A DNA stretch of 64,000 nucleotides from Luteibacter rhizovicinus (GTDB lineage Bacteria; Pseudomonadota; Gammaproteobacteria; Xanthomonadales; Rhodanobacteraceae): positions 1-64,000 of the forward strand of contig NZ_SMCS01000008.1 of the NCBI RefSeq assembly GCF_004342265.1. The letters are read 5' to 3'. The notes under the pieces were generated by a model. That model had not been told where the DNA came from, did not search any database, and worked only from the letters and a program-made list of their open reading frames with translations. The position numbers and the translations under genes were made by a program. Positions 1 through 9,357 of this stretch are shown here, in pieces; position 1 is the stretch's first letter; every line of letters begins with the position of its first letter.

Positions 1-161
1 GCGCGCAGGAAGACCGGGTGAACGCGACCACCGGGCGGATCCGCTTCTTCCCCGACGGCAGCTCGACCGGCGGGCGGGTGACGCTGGGACGGGGCGCGCG
101 CGAGTGGCACGTCAATGTCGGGTGGTTGACCGGGGCGGTGAGCGTGGTTGTCACGCAATGA
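1..161 (+). CDS. gspH: Type II secretion minor pseudopilin GspH/XpsH, C-terminal fragment
   Basis: Only the last 52 codons are in the window; the gene begins upstream of base 1 and the open frame starts at base 3. The visible tail contains IRFFPDGSSTGGRVTL, the beta-strand signature of the GspH C-terminal globular domain, and ends with a TGA that overlaps the next ATG (ATGA). In this family the protein is a minor pseudopilin in the tip complex of the periplasmic pseudopilus. Position directly before gspI-J-K agrees with the usual order of the operon. The assignment rests on the short motif and context, not on a full domain. Confidence 0.8.
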   Translation, partial: AQEDRVNATTGRIRFFPDGSSTGGRVTLGRGAREWHVNVGWLTGAVSVVVTQ

Positions 162-583
162 ATGTCCCGCGTTTCCGCGCAGCGCGCGGCTTCAGTCTGC
201 TGGAAGTGATTGCCGCCATCGCGATTCTGGCGATTGCGTTCGCGGCATTGATGCAGGTCGCCGGGAGCTCGATGAGTCTCACGGCGCGCGCTGGCGAACG
301 TACGCAGGCCGCGCTGCGCGCGCGTTCGATGCTCGACAGTGCATTCGTGATGGAGCCCTTGCGGGAGGGCTCAAGCGAAGGACGTTTCGACGATACGTAT
401 CGATGGCGTATGACGGTGACGCCCTGGCAGGCCGCTGCTTCCGGCAATGGCGTGCCGCAGGACGCATCCCGTCGTTTGTACCGGCTCGATCTCGATGTGC
501 TCTGGGGCGGCGATAACAACGAGCGCAGTGCGCGCTTCAGCACGCTGCGCATGGGTGCGCCGCCGCCCGGAGGCCTGCCATGA
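158..583 (+). CDS. gspI: Type II secretion minor pseudopilin GspI
   Basis: A 141-residue protein with a type IV prepilin leader: cleavage is expected after Gly11 in RGFSLLEV, with Glu at +5 of the mature protein, followed by a hydrophobic helix to about residue 35. In the family GspI binds GspJ and GspK to form the pseudopilus tip that initiates assembly and pushes substrates through the secretin. The ATG at 158 overlaps the gspH stop (ATGA), so it was preferred to a longer frame from 104 that would add 18 non-homologous residues. The stop overlaps the gspJ start, implying translational coupling. Confidence 0.93.
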   Translation: MNVPRFRAARGFSLLEVIAAIAILAIAFAALMQVAGSSMSLTARAGERTQAALRARSMLDSAFVMEPLREGSSEGRFDDTYRWRMTVTPWQAAASGNGVPQDASRRLYRLDLDVLWGGDNNERSARFSTLRMGAPPPGGLP

Positions 584-1245
584 AGCGTGCCCGGGGCTTC
601 AGCCTGATGGAAGTGCTGGCGGCACTCGCCTTGCTCACGATCGTACTGCTGGGCGTCTACTCCGGCGTGCGTACCGCATCGCGCATCGTTCGCAGCGGGG
701 ATGCCGCGATCGAACGCATGGATGCGATCCGGTCGACGCAGGGATTCCTGCGCGCGGAACTGGCCCAGGCACTGAACATCGGTTTCGACCGCAACGACGA
801 CGGCGACCCCATCGTTTTCAACGGCGACGCGAAGACGCTTCGTTTCGTGGCACCGCTGCCGGGCTATCTCGGCAAGCTGGGTCCGCAACTGCAGACCATC
901 AGCCTCGTGGACGATGGCCATCGGACCCTTCGACTGGAAGCCAGTTTCGCGTTGCTGCCACCCGATGGCGGCGAACCGAAAACGGTCGGCGAGCCCGAAG
1001 TCCTTCTGCGCGGCATCCGCAGTGGCGGGTTCGCGTATCGCGGTATGGACGATCAGAATCAGCCGGGCGACTGGCAGGAAACATGGCCTGACGGTCGCCG
1101 GACGCCTTCGCTCGTACGCGTGACCCTCATGCTCAACGGCGGCACGGCGTGGCCGACGATGGACGCGCCCTTGCGCATCGACCCTTCGGCGACCGGCGGT
1201 CCGAATTCATTGTCGCGCGGCCTGCGCGGTCAGGTGATCCGATGA
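580..1245 (+). CDS. gspJ: Type II secretion minor pseudopilin GspJ
   Basis: A 221-residue protein with a prepilin leader processed after Gly6 (RGFSLMEV, Glu at +5) and one N-terminal hydrophobic helix. The length fits GspJ, which has a larger globular domain than GspI. It forms the GspI-J-K tip complex of the pseudopilus in the periplasm. It starts at an ATG overlapping the gspI stop by 4 bases and its own TGA overlaps the gspK start. Nothing is unusual in the sequence. Confidence 0.93.
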   Translation: MKRARGFSLMEVLAALALLTIVLLGVYSGVRTASRIVRSGDAAIERMDAIRSTQGFLRAELAQALNIGFDRNDDGDPIVFNGDAKTLRFVAPLPGYLGKLGPQLQTISLVDDGHRTLRLEASFALLPPDGGEPKTVGEPEVLLRGIRSGGFAYRGMDDQNQPGDWQETWPDGRRTPSLVRVTLMLNGGTAWPTMDAPLRIDPSATGGPNSLSRGLRGQVIR

Positions 1246-2102
1246 TCCGCTCCTATCGCTCATCGCGCGGGGTCGCCTTGTTGATCGTGCTGTGGGGCTG
1301 CACGCTGCTTGCCATCATGCTCGGCGGTTTCGCGATGCTGGCTCGTACGGAAGGATTGCAGGCGCGTTACCAGTTTGCCCAGACGCAGGCGCACTACGCG
1401 GCGGAAGCGGGCATCGTGCGGGCAGTGCAGGCGCTGCAGGACCCCGACGCCAACGCACGCTGGATCGCCGACGGTCGCTCGTACACTTTTTCTTTCGACA
1501 ACGCGACTGTGCACGTCAGCGTGAGCGACGAGGACGGCAAGGTCGATCTGAATGCAGCGTCGGACCAGGTGCTGGTGGCGCTCTTCGTTGCCGCGGGCGT
1601 CGAAGCCGATCGCGCAAAGCGGTTGTCGGCCGCCGTGCAGGACTGGCGCAATCCGACCGAGGGATCGCTGCCCAATGGCGCGAAGAAGCCCCAGTACGAA
1701 GCGGCCGGATTGGACTACGGCCCGCGCAACGGTCCTTTCGCCACGGTGGAGGAAGCGCGGATGGTGCTTGGCATGGACCCGAAGACTTTCGCGACGATCG
1801 CCCCGGCGATCACCATCTGGTCGGGGCGCGAACGTCCCAATACCGCGCATGCTTCGCCGCTCGCCCTGGCCGCCGTGCCGGGCCTCGGTCCCGATCAGGC
1901 CAGCGCGATCCTCGCGCAACGCAACGACACCACGGGCAGCGCGCTTGCCGGCGGCAACGGCGTCACCCATACGATTCGTGCGGAAGCCATTCTTACCGAC
2001 CAGACGAGGTCTATCCTTACAGCGACGATCCGTCTGCGTGGGATAAGATCGGGAACTCAGCCCTACGCCGTATTGCGATGGCGCGAAGGAGACGGTGAAT
2101 GA
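1242..2102 (+). CDS. gspK: Type II secretion minor pseudopilin GspK
   Basis: A 286-residue protein. The prepilin-like leader ends RSSRG with mature sequence VALLIVLWG. The usual Glu5 is absent (Ile instead), which is characteristic of GspK, the tip-most pseudopilin. The middle contains DGKVDLNAAS and later LAAVPGLGPDQA, matching the helical SAM-like insert of the family. The ATG at 1242 overlaps the gspJ stop; the longer frame from 1149 would add 31 residues inside gspJ and was rejected. Role: caps the pseudopilus and helps open the secretin. Confidence 0.92.
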   Translation: MIRSYRSSRGVALLIVLWGCTLLAIMLGGFAMLARTEGLQARYQFAQTQAHYAAEAGIVRAVQALQDPDANARWIADGRSYTFSFDNATVHVSVSDEDGKVDLNAASDQVLVALFVAAGVEADRAKRLSAAVQDWRNPTEGSLPNGAKKPQYEAAGLDYGPRNGPFATVEEARMVLGMDPKTFATIAPAITIWSGRERPNTAHASPLALAAVPGLGPDQASAILAQRNDTTGSALAGGNGVTHTIRAEAILTDQTRSILTATIRLRGIRSGTQPYAVLRWREGDGE

Positions 2103-3247
2103 CCGCAATGCAGGACGCCATCGGAGTGCCTCTGGAGCGATTGCGCCGCGTCTGGCGCACATCGCCGTTGCCGCCATTTTTCGCATGGTGGGGCGGCGAA
2201 CTGCACAAGCTCCTGCCTTCCCGCGTACGGTCGTTGCTGGACGGAGGCGCCCACTGGTTCCTGCTGGAGCGCGACGATCACGGCTGGTCGTTGCGGCGTG
2301 CCGGCGAAACGGATGCTCTGGTTCGTGTCGCCGACGACGATGCCGATGCGTTGCAGACGCGTTCGCTGATCGACGCGATGGCCGGCGTCGATCCCGCGGA
2401 TCGGTATGTCGCACTGTGTCTGCCCTTCTCCGACGTGTTGCGTCGCCGTCTCGTGCTGCCATTGGCGGCGCGCGACAATTTGCGTCAGGTCGTCGGCTAC
2501 GACGTCGACCGCCAGACGCCGTTCCGCTCCGAAGACGTGCATTTCGGGGTTCGCGAACTTACCGGTCCGGCGCCCGAGGGCCGCTTCGTTGCGGAACTGG
2601 CCGCCGTGCCGCGTACCCGGCTGGATCCATTGCTGGACCGTCTGCAGGCACTGGGCATTCCGCTGGATCGTGTCGACGTCGTCGATGGCGCGGTACGGGC
2701 GGGTGTCGATCTCCTTCCTCCGGGGCGGGCGACGCGGCGGGTCAATGCGCGCGGGCGAACGAATATGGCGTTGGCGGTGGCCTGTGTCCTGCTGATCTTC
2801 GCCTGCATGGCCGGGTGGTTGCACAACCGCGAATCGGCACTGGACGCGATGCGGGACCAGGTGGAATCCATGCGCGGCGATGCGCAGCGTGTCGCCGCCT
2901 TGCGCCAGCGCCTTACCGACAGCGCCGGCGCATCGGGCTTTCTTGCCCAGCGCAAGGCGGAAGTGCCCGCCGTGCTGCCGGTACTCAACGAACTTACCCA
3001 TCGTCTGCCCGACGACACATGGCTTGAGCGCTTCACTCTCAACGCGAGCGGGCAGATCGGTTTTCAGGGGCAGAGTCCGCAGGCCGCGCGACTCATCGAC
3101 ACCCTGAAGGGTGCCACCTATCTCGGTGAGCCGAGTTTCCAGGGCACGATTCAGACCGATCCGACGTCGGGCAAGGAACGCTTCTATATGCAGGCGCGTG
3201 CCCACGTCGCCAAGCCGGAGGTCGCTCATGCGAATGAAGCCCGCTGA
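2099..3247 (+). CDS. gspL: Type II secretion inner-membrane platform protein GspL/XpsL
   Basis: A 382-residue protein with an N-terminal cytoplasmic actin-like fold region (roughly residues 40-210), one membrane helix at about residues 222-242 (ALAVACVLLIFACMAGWL) and a periplasmic ferredoxin-like domain. In the family the cytoplasmic part recruits the GspE ATPase and the periplasmic part pairs with GspM. The ATG overlaps the gspK stop and the gene overlaps gspM by 20 bases. Sequence conservation to enteric GspL is low, as is usual for the Xanthomonas type, so the name relies on topology and order. Confidence 0.88.
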   Translation: MTAMQDAIGVPLERLRRVWRTSPLPPFFAWWGGELHKLLPSRVRSLLDGGAHWFLLERDDHGWSLRRAGETDALVRVADDDADALQTRSLIDAMAGVDPADRYVALCLPFSDVLRRRLVLPLAARDNLRQVVGYDVDRQTPFRSEDVHFGVRELTGPAPEGRFVAELAAVPRTRLDPLLDRLQALGIPLDRVDVVDGAVRAGVDLLPPGRATRRVNARGRTNMALAVACVLLIFACMAGWLHNRESALDAMRDQVESMRGDAQRVAALRQRLTDSAGASGFLAQRKAEVPAVLPVLNELTHRLPDDTWLERFTLNASGQIGFQGQSPQAARLIDTLKGATYLGEPSFQGTIQTDPTSGKERFYMQARAHVAKPEVAHANEAR

Positions 3248-3836
3248 GTCGCGCGCCGCCGCCGTACTCCTGTTGATCGTCGTGATTGTCATCGCTTACT
3301 TCGTGCTGGTGCACTGGTGGTTCGTATCGCCGCAACTGGCCATCGCGGACGAAATGGCCGACCTGCGCGACACGCAGCGCAGATATGCCACGGCGATCGC
3401 GGAACGTCCCGCGCTGCAGAAGCGGCTTGCCGGGCTTGCCCAGGGACAGACCCAGAGCAGCGCCTTCCTGCCCGAAGACGATACCAACGCAGCGGCGGCC
3501 GGCCTGATGCAGCGCATCGTCGATGTCGCGGCCGCGCATCACGACGACGGCGCATGCGACGTCGTGCAGAAGCAGCCGGTGCCCAGTCAGGAAAAAGCGT
3601 CCGATCCCTATCGGAAAGTCACGGTCAATATCAGCCTGCGTTGTCACATGCAGCCGTTGGCAGCCGTGCTGCACGATATCGAGGAAGACTCGCCTTACCT
3701 GTTCATCGAAGACTTCAGCGTCTATCGCAATCCGGTGGCAGCGCGTTCCGGCGCCCCGGTGCCCATGGAAGTGCAGTTCACCGTGTCGGGTTACATCCGT
3801 CAGGCGAACGCGCCCGCGCCGAAGGGGGCTTCGTGA
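3228..3836 (+). CDS. gspM: Type II secretion inner-membrane protein GspM/XpsM
   Basis: A 202-residue bitopic protein: a short basic N-terminus, one membrane helix at about residues 10-30 (VLLLIVVIVIAYFVLVHWW) and a periplasmic domain. Family role: partners with GspL in the assembly platform. Start choice is between ATG 3228 and ATG 3234, both inside the gspL 3' end; the frame open from 3111 would add unrelated residues. The stop overlaps the GTG start of the next gene (GTGA). Identity is supported mainly by topology and gene order. Confidence 0.87.
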   Translation: MRMKPAESRAAAVLLLIVVIVIAYFVLVHWWFVSPQLAIADEMADLRDTQRRYATAIAERPALQKRLAGLAQGQTQSSAFLPEDDTNAAAAGLMQRIVDVAAAHHDDGACDVVQKQPVPSQEKASDPYRKVTVNISLRCHMQPLAAVLHDIEEDSPYLFIEDFSVYRNPVAARSGAPVPMEVQFTVSGYIRQANAPAPKGAS

Positions 3837-4576
3837 ACGCCGCCGCACAACGTCGCCTCACACCCATCCTTGCATTGACCGGTGGCGCACTGGCCATCGT
3901 ACTTGTCGTCTTTCTCGCGGGCCTGGGTCGCAGCGTGCACTGGGACGAACCTATGGCGGCGGCTCCTCCGCCGCCGGCGCGTCCCGCGCCGATGCCGACG
4001 CCGGTTCCACTGGCGACCTTCGCCGAAGTCTGGCAACGGCCGCTGTTCAACAACGATCGCAAGCCCGTGGCGATCGCCGATGGCGACACGGAGGCGAGCA
4101 ACATCGGCGACCTCGAACTGACCGGCATCATCATGACGTCCGGCCTGCGTATGGCGCTGCTGCGCGACAAAGGCAAGGACGTTACGGTGCGCGTGCGCGA
4201 AGGTGGCGTACTGGAAGGGCACTGGACACTGGTGACGCTCGCGCCGCGCAGCGCCACGTTCGACAACGGTGGCGAGCATCGCGAACTCACGTTGAAGGTA
4301 AGTGCGCCGGAGCCGCTGAAGGATGCGCCACGCCGGGCCGATGCTCCGCCTGGCATCCCTCCGGGCATTCCGTCACCGCTCCCGCCGGGAGGAACGCCTC
4401 CGCGCGTACAGCGTCCGGTTTCCAGTTCGTCGATGACGGGTCCGAATCTGCCCCGTCCGCGCCAGGACGATGCCGCGTTGCAGGATCAACGCGTCGAAGC
4501 ATTGAAGGCCGCTGTGCAGAAGCGCAGGGCCGAGCAACAGCAACAGGCTGAATCCGCCAAGGAAGGAGTACGGTGA
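3833..4576 (+). CDS. gspN: Type II secretion protein GspN/XpsN (GspC-like homology region)
   Basis: A 247-residue protein starting at a GTG that overlaps the gspM stop; no in-frame ATG lies near the N-terminus. It has one membrane helix (about residues 10-31), a Pro-rich linker (PPPPARPAPMPTPVP), then a domain starting WQRPLFNNDRKPV, the same type of opening motif as the homology region of GspC/PilP proteins that docks on the secretin N0 domain. A second Pro-rich stretch and a Gln-rich tail follow. No separate gspC is seen here, so this protein may connect the inner-membrane platform to GspD (inference). Confidence 0.82.
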   Translation: MNAAAQRRLTPILALTGGALAIVLVVFLAGLGRSVHWDEPMAAAPPPPARPAPMPTPVPLATFAEVWQRPLFNNDRKPVAIADGDTEASNIGDLELTGIIMTSGLRMALLRDKGKDVTVRVREGGVLEGHWTLVTLAPRSATFDNGGEHRELTLKVSAPEPLKDAPRRADAPPGIPPGIPSPLPPGGTPPRVQRPVSSSSMTGPNLPRPRQDDAALQDQRVEALKAAVQKRRAEQQQQAESAKEGVR

Positions 4577-4579
4577 ATC

Positions 4580-6748
4580 ATGAATACGGGAATCCGGTTG
4601 GGAGGCGCGGCGCTTGCCGCGCTGTTGTCCGGCTGCGCGTCGCTGTCGTCACGACATGACGACCTGGCCCTTCAGCGCGAGGCGCTGAAGGGCCTCGAAA
4701 AGCCTGTTCCGCAAGCGTTGGCGACGGCACCCGGGGCCGAGGTCGCGGTGATTCCGTCCAGCGATATAGCGAAAGGCAGCGGCCAGTTCATTCGTCCGGT
4801 GGGGTTGGCGAAACCCAGGGTGCTTCCCGTCGGCAAGGACACCTTCACGTTCAATTTCGAAGACCAGCCCATCGAGGCGGTGGTCAAGGTCGTTCTCGGC
4901 GATATGCTCCACGAGAACTACAGCATTACGCCGGGAGTCGCCGGCAATATTTCGTTCTCGACGTCGAAGCCGGTCCGTCAGGATCAGGCGTTGCTCATTC
5001 TGGAAACGCTGCTTTCGTGGACACAGAATGCGCTGGTGCGCGATGGCGATCGCTATGTGGTGATGCCGTCGCGGGATGCCGTCGCGGGGAATATCGCACC
5101 GAGTCTCGGGGCGTCGACGCCACGGGATGGCCTGCAGGCACGCCTGTTTCCATTGCAATTCATCTCGGCTGTCGAGATGCAGAAGCTCATAAAACCTTTC
5201 GCCCGTCAGGACTCGGTGCTGCTCGCCGATCCGGCGCGCAATGTGCTGGTGATGGCGGGTTCGTCGAGCGAGCTGGACAACTACCAGCGAACGATCGACA
5301 CGTTCGACGTCGACTGGCTTCGTGGCATGTCGGTTGGCGTGTTCAATCTCGAACGGGCCAATGTAAAAGAGATCATGCCTGCGCTCGATGGTCTGTTCGG
5401 CGCAAAAAGCGGTACGCCGGTTGCTGGCCTGATGCGCTTCATGCCGATCGAGCGCAGCAACGCACTCGTCGTCATCAGTCCACAGGCTGCATATCTCGAG
5501 GAAGTGAAAGGATGGATCGACCGGATTGATGGCGGCGGCGGTAACGAACCGCGGCTGTTCGTTTACGACGTCCGTAATCTTCCGGCGACCGATATGGCCG
5601 AATATCTTTCGAATTTGTACGGCGGTGGGACATCGCAGCGTAGCGACGGTGCGGGGCGCGTCGCACCCGGCCTGAATTCGGGCACGCAAGGCGCGGACGA
5701 TTTTGGTGCCGCCACATCGTTCGACACGGACAATAAATCCGGTCGCGGCGACAGTAATCCCGATTTTTTCTCGTCATCAGTCACTTCCCCGGCGACATCC
5801 GTGGGATCGAGTCCGGCCGCTGGCGACCTGGGCGTGCGCATCGCGGCGGTGGAGGCGAACAACCAGCTGATCGTCCGCGCGCGGCCGGCGCAATGGGCCG
5901 AGATCGAAGAAGTGATTCGCCGTCTCGATGCCATCCCGCTGCAGGTGCAGATCGAGACGCGCATTCTCGAAGTGGCGCTAAGGAACGAATTCGAGTTTGG
6001 CGTGCAGTGGTATCTGGAAGGTCTGATCGGCGGCGGTCAGCCTGGCAATAAGCAGCAATGGAAGCTGGGGGCCAACTTCCCCAAGGATTCCGGCAAGGAC
6101 ACGTTCTATTACTCGTTCGTCAATAACGAGATACAGGCGAAGGTTCGTGCGCTGGAGACGAACAGCAATACGAAGACGCTATCGTCGCCCTCGCTCGTCG
6201 TCGTCAATAACCAGAAAGCGCGTATCCAGGTCGGCGATCAGATTCCCGTTGTGCAGACCTATGTGCAAACCAATTCGAATCTCGGTAATCAGGTCGGTCA
6301 GGTCGAATACAAGGACACCGGCGTCATCCTGCAAGTCAAACCGCGGATCAATCCGGGCGGCCTCGTCTATTTGCAGATATCGCAGGAGGTCAGCGATGCG
6401 AGGCCGTCCGACGGTAGCGGAAATCTCACGATCGGGAAGCGGCAGCTCTCGACCCAGGTAGCGATCCAGAGCGGGCAGACGGTCTTGCTTGGCGGTCTTA
6501 TCCAGCAGAAGAACACGCGAACGAAGTCGGGCGTTCCGTACCTGAGCCGAATTCCCGTTCTGGGAAATCTGTTCGGCGGCACCACCCGCAATGACGGACG
6601 GACCGAACTGATCGTGCTGATTACGCCCAAGGTGATCGCCAACGGCGAGGATGCGAAGCGTGTCGCCGACGAATTCCGCGAGCGATTCCGCTCCCTGGAG
6701 CCCACGAAGCCAGCCGGACAAGGGAATAAGGCCGAAGACGAGGTCTGA
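4580..6748 (+). CDS. gspD: Type II secretion outer-membrane secretin GspD/XpsD
   Basis: A 722-residue secretin. The N-terminus is a lipoprotein signal with lipobox LLSGC (Cys19). It is followed by the N0 domain (FTFNFEDQPIEAVVKVVLGD, about residue 95), N1-N3 repeats with a Gly/Ser-rich loop around residues 340-420, and the C-terminal secretin domain containing VPYLSRIPVLGNLFGG and LIVLITPKVI. It oligomerises into the outer-membrane channel of type II secretion. Start ATG at 4580 follows a strong GGAAGGAG site at about 4560-4567. It is the last gene of the operon; no hairpin terminator was recognised before hrpB. Confidence 0.96.
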   Translation: MNTGIRLGGAALAALLSGCASLSSRHDDLALQREALKGLEKPVPQALATAPGAEVAVIPSSDIAKGSGQFIRPVGLAKPRVLPVGKDTFTFNFEDQPIEAVVKVVLGDMLHENYSITPGVAGNISFSTSKPVRQDQALLILETLLSWTQNALVRDGDRYVVMPSRDAVAGNIAPSLGASTPRDGLQARLFPLQFISAVEMQKLIKPFARQDSVLLADPARNVLVMAGSSSELDNYQRTIDTFDVDWLRGMSVGVFNLERANVKEIMPALDGLFGAKSGTPVAGLMRFMPIERSNALVVISPQAAYLEEVKGWIDRIDGGGGNEPRLFVYDVRNLPATDMAEYLSNLYGGGTSQRSDGAGRVAPGLNSGTQGADDFGAATSFDTDNKSGRGDSNPDFFSSSVTSPATSVGSSPAAGDLGVRIAAVEANNQLIVRARPAQWAEIEEVIRRLDAIPLQVQIETRILEVALRNEFEFGVQWYLEGLIGGGQPGNKQQWKLGANFPKDSGKDTFYYSFVNNEIQAKVRALETNSNTKTLSSPSLVVVNNQKARIQVGDQIPVVQTYVQTNSNLGNQVGQVEYKDTGVILQVKPRINPGGLVYLQISQEVSDARPSDGSGNLTIGKRQLSTQVAIQSGQTVLLGGLIQQKNTRTKSGVPYLSRIPVLGNLFGGTTRNDGRTELIVLITPKVIANGEDAKRVADEFRERFRSLEPTKPAGQGNKAEDEV

Positions 6749-6794
6749 GGCATTGCTCGCACGCATGGACCGGCTTACGTAACATAGTCGGTCC

Positions 6795-9302
6795 ATGCCC
6801 GTTTCCTATCCCATTACGCCGCTACTGCCGGAGATCGTTGCTTCGCTGGCGGGTCATCCGCGTCTCGTCCTCGAGGCGCCGCCCGGCGCGGGTAAAACGA
6901 CACAGGTTCCGTTGGCGCTGCTGGAAGCCGCATGGCTCGGTGACCGCAAGATCGTGATGCTGGAGCCGCGCCGCATCGCTGCAAGGGCAGCGGCGGAATT
7001 CATGGCAACGCAGCTCGGCGAGGATATCGGTCAGACGGTCGGCTATCGCATCCGCTTCGACGCTCGTATTGGACCCCGCACGCGCATTGAGGTGGTTACC
7101 GAGGGCATTCTTAGCCGCATGATTCAGGACGACCCGTCGCTTGAGGGGACTGGCGCGATCCTGTTCGACGAATTCCACGAACGCCATCTCGCGGGCGATC
7201 TCGGTGCGGCGCTCGCGCTGGACGTTCAGGCGAACCTCCGGCCCGATCTGCGGTTGATCGTCATGTCGGCCACGCTCGACGGCGAACGCATCGCGCAATG
7301 GCTCGATGCGCCGCGGATAAGCAGCCCAGGTCGCAGTTATCCGGTACGCATCGAGCATCCGCCGGCACGCACGCAGGAAACGGTGGAGCAACATCTCGCG
7401 CGTACAGTAAATCAGGCGTTGCGCGAGACCGACGGCGACATACTCGCCTTCCTTCCCGGTCGACGCGAGATCGAACGCACCCGTGCGATCGTCGAACGTC
7501 AACACGAAGGCGTGGAAGTCGTCGCGTTGCATGGCGAACTGTCGCTGGCGGAACAACACCTCGCGCTGGCAGCTCCAGATCCGGGTACGCGTCGCGTCGT
7601 GCTTGCGACCAATGTCGCCGAATCCAGCGTGACGCTGCCGGGTATACGTGCCGTTATCGATAGCGGCCAGGCGCGCGAACCGCGATTCGATCCGCAGTCG
7701 GGTTTTACGCGGCTGGAAACCATCACGATTTCCCAGGCATCCGCCGATCAGCGCGCGGGGCGTGCGGGGCGTGTCGCCGAGGGTGTCGCTTATCGCCTCT
7801 GGCCGCAGAGTCGGCGTCTCGACGCGCAGCGCACCGCGGAAATCGCACAGGCCGAACTATCCGGACTTGTCCTCGAACTTGCCGCCTGGGGTAGCGAAGA
7901 CATTCCGTGGCTCGATACCCCACCCACGGGCGCCATGGGACAGGCGCGCGATCTGTTGCGCCGGTTGGGAGCGCTGGACACATCGCGCATCACGACGTTG
8001 GGTCGAAAGATGCTGGCACTCGGTGCCTCGCCCCGACTCGCGGCCGCGGCGCTGCGCGCGCCGCCCGAACTTCACCCGTTGGTGGCGGATCTTCTCGCGT
8101 TGATGGAGGCGCGTTCGCCCTTGCGTGGAGAGCTGGGACGCACCGACGATTTCCGCGCGCGCGTCGCCGCGCTGCACCTGTGGCGCGACGGAGGCGCACG
8201 TGGTGCGAGGGCAGGCTCGGCGGATATCGCTGCGCTGGCCGCTATCGAAAAAGCCGCCGGTGGGTGGCGCCGTCGGCTGGGCGTGCGCACCGGCGCCAGC
8301 GGCGTGCCGCACGCGCATGCCATCGGCGACCTGCTTGCGCATGCTTTTCCTGATCGCATAGCGCGTCGCGACGAAGGCAACGCCATGCGCTATCAACTGG
8401 CGAACGGTCGTGGCGCGCGGCTGCACGAGAACAGCGCACTGCATGGCGAGCCATGGCTGGTCGTGCTGGACCTGAAGCTGGATGCACGCGATAGCCTGAT
8501 CTTCGCGGGTGCCCCATTCGATCCGCGGATACTGGAAATCGAATACTCCTCACGTTTCGTCACGGAGCGCGTGCTGCGTTGGGACGACGCACGCGACATC
8601 GCGGAAGCGTTCGAGGAACGGCGCTTCGATGCGTTGGTGCTCGAACGCAAAAGCGTTCCGGTCACCGGTGCCGACGCATTGCCGGCCCTGCTCGCGGCGA
8701 TTCGTGCGGGCGGCATCGAGGCATTGCCCTGGAGCGAAACGGCGCGACGACTGCGCGCACGCATGGGCGCGCTGCGTGTCTGGCGGCCAGAGCTGGGGCT
8801 TCCCGACGTGTCGGACGACGCCTTGCTGGCGTCGCTCGATCGCTGGCTCGCACCTTATCTGGAAGGCAAACGCCGGCTGAGTGCGTTGCAGGCGGCGGAT
8901 CTGTCGCAGGCCATCGCCGCGTTGCTGGACTACGACCAGCGTCGCGCTCTGGACGCCGATGCGCCCGACGAATTACGCGTACCCAGCGGCATGACCCGGC
9001 GACTGGGGTACGGAACGCTGCCGGACGATCCGGGGGCCTCGCCGGTGCTGTCGGTGAAACTGCAGGAACTGTTCGGACTGGCGGATACGCCGCGTGTCGG
9101 TGCGGGACGCGTCCCCGTGACGTTGCATCTGTTGTCCCCGGCGGGTCGCCCGATCCAGGTGACACAGGACCTGCACGGCTTCTGGGAACGTACGTACCCG
9201 GAAGTGAAGAAGGAACTGAAAGGCCGCTACCCGAAACATCCCTGGCCCGACGATCCGTGGACGGCGACGGCCACGCATCGGGCCAAACCCCGCGGTACCT
9301 GA
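6795..9302 (+). CDS. hrpB: ATP-dependent helicase HrpB (DEAH-like)
   Basis: An 835-residue DExH/D helicase. Visible motifs: Walker A APPGAGKTTQ (about residues 28-37), motif II DEFHER (about 125), motif III SATLDGE, motif VI QRAGRAGRV, and a long C-terminal HrpB-type region ending with the conserved WPDDPW. The length matches bacterial HrpB (about 800-850). The family is a DEAH-type helicase of incompletely defined role in RNA metabolism. It has its own start 46 bases after gspD and is convergent with dbpA, separated by a 28-base hairpin. Confidence 0.95.
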   Translation: MPVSYPITPLLPEIVASLAGHPRLVLEAPPGAGKTTQVPLALLEAAWLGDRKIVMLEPRRIAARAAAEFMATQLGEDIGQTVGYRIRFDARIGPRTRIEVVTEGILSRMIQDDPSLEGTGAILFDEFHERHLAGDLGAALALDVQANLRPDLRLIVMSATLDGERIAQWLDAPRISSPGRSYPVRIEHPPARTQETVEQHLARTVNQALRETDGDILAFLPGRREIERTRAIVERQHEGVEVVALHGELSLAEQHLALAAPDPGTRRVVLATNVAESSVTLPGIRAVIDSGQAREPRFDPQSGFTRLETITISQASADQRAGRAGRVAEGVAYRLWPQSRRLDAQRTAEIAQAELSGLVLELAAWGSEDIPWLDTPPTGAMGQARDLLRRLGALDTSRITTLGRKMLALGASPRLAAAALRAPPELHPLVADLLALMEARSPLRGELGRTDDFRARVAALHLWRDGGARGARAGSADIAALAAIEKAAGGWRRRLGVRTGASGVPHAHAIGDLLAHAFPDRIARRDEGNAMRYQLANGRGARLHENSALHGEPWLVVLDLKLDARDSLIFAGAPFDPRILEIEYSSRFVTERVLRWDDARDIAEAFEERRFDALVLERKSVPVTGADALPALLAAIRAGGIEALPWSETARRLRARMGALRVWRPELGLPDVSDDALLASLDRWLAPYLEGKRRLSALQAADLSQAIAALLDYDQRRALDADAPDELRVPSGMTRRLGYGTLPDDPGASPVLSVKLQELFGLADTPRVGAGRVPVTLHLLSPAGRPIQVTQDLHGFWERTYPEVKKELKGRYPKHPWPDDPWTATATHRAKPRGT

Positions 9303-9319
9303 TTGCCAGTATGGATCGT

Positions 9320-9347
9320 GCAGGAGCGCACTCAAGCGCGCTCCTGC
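9320..9347. repeat. REP-like inverted repeat / bidirectional terminator between hrpB and dbpA
   Basis: Perfect 10-bp arms GCAGGAGCGC (9320-9329) and GCGCTCCTGC (9338-9347) with an 8-base loop, located in the 55-base gap between two convergent genes. The arms resemble the REP-like sequences also seen at about 30643, 56576 and 58042 here. No U-tract follows, so termination is inferred from position only. Confidence 0.6.
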
Positions 9348-9357
9348 AAGAGCTGAA

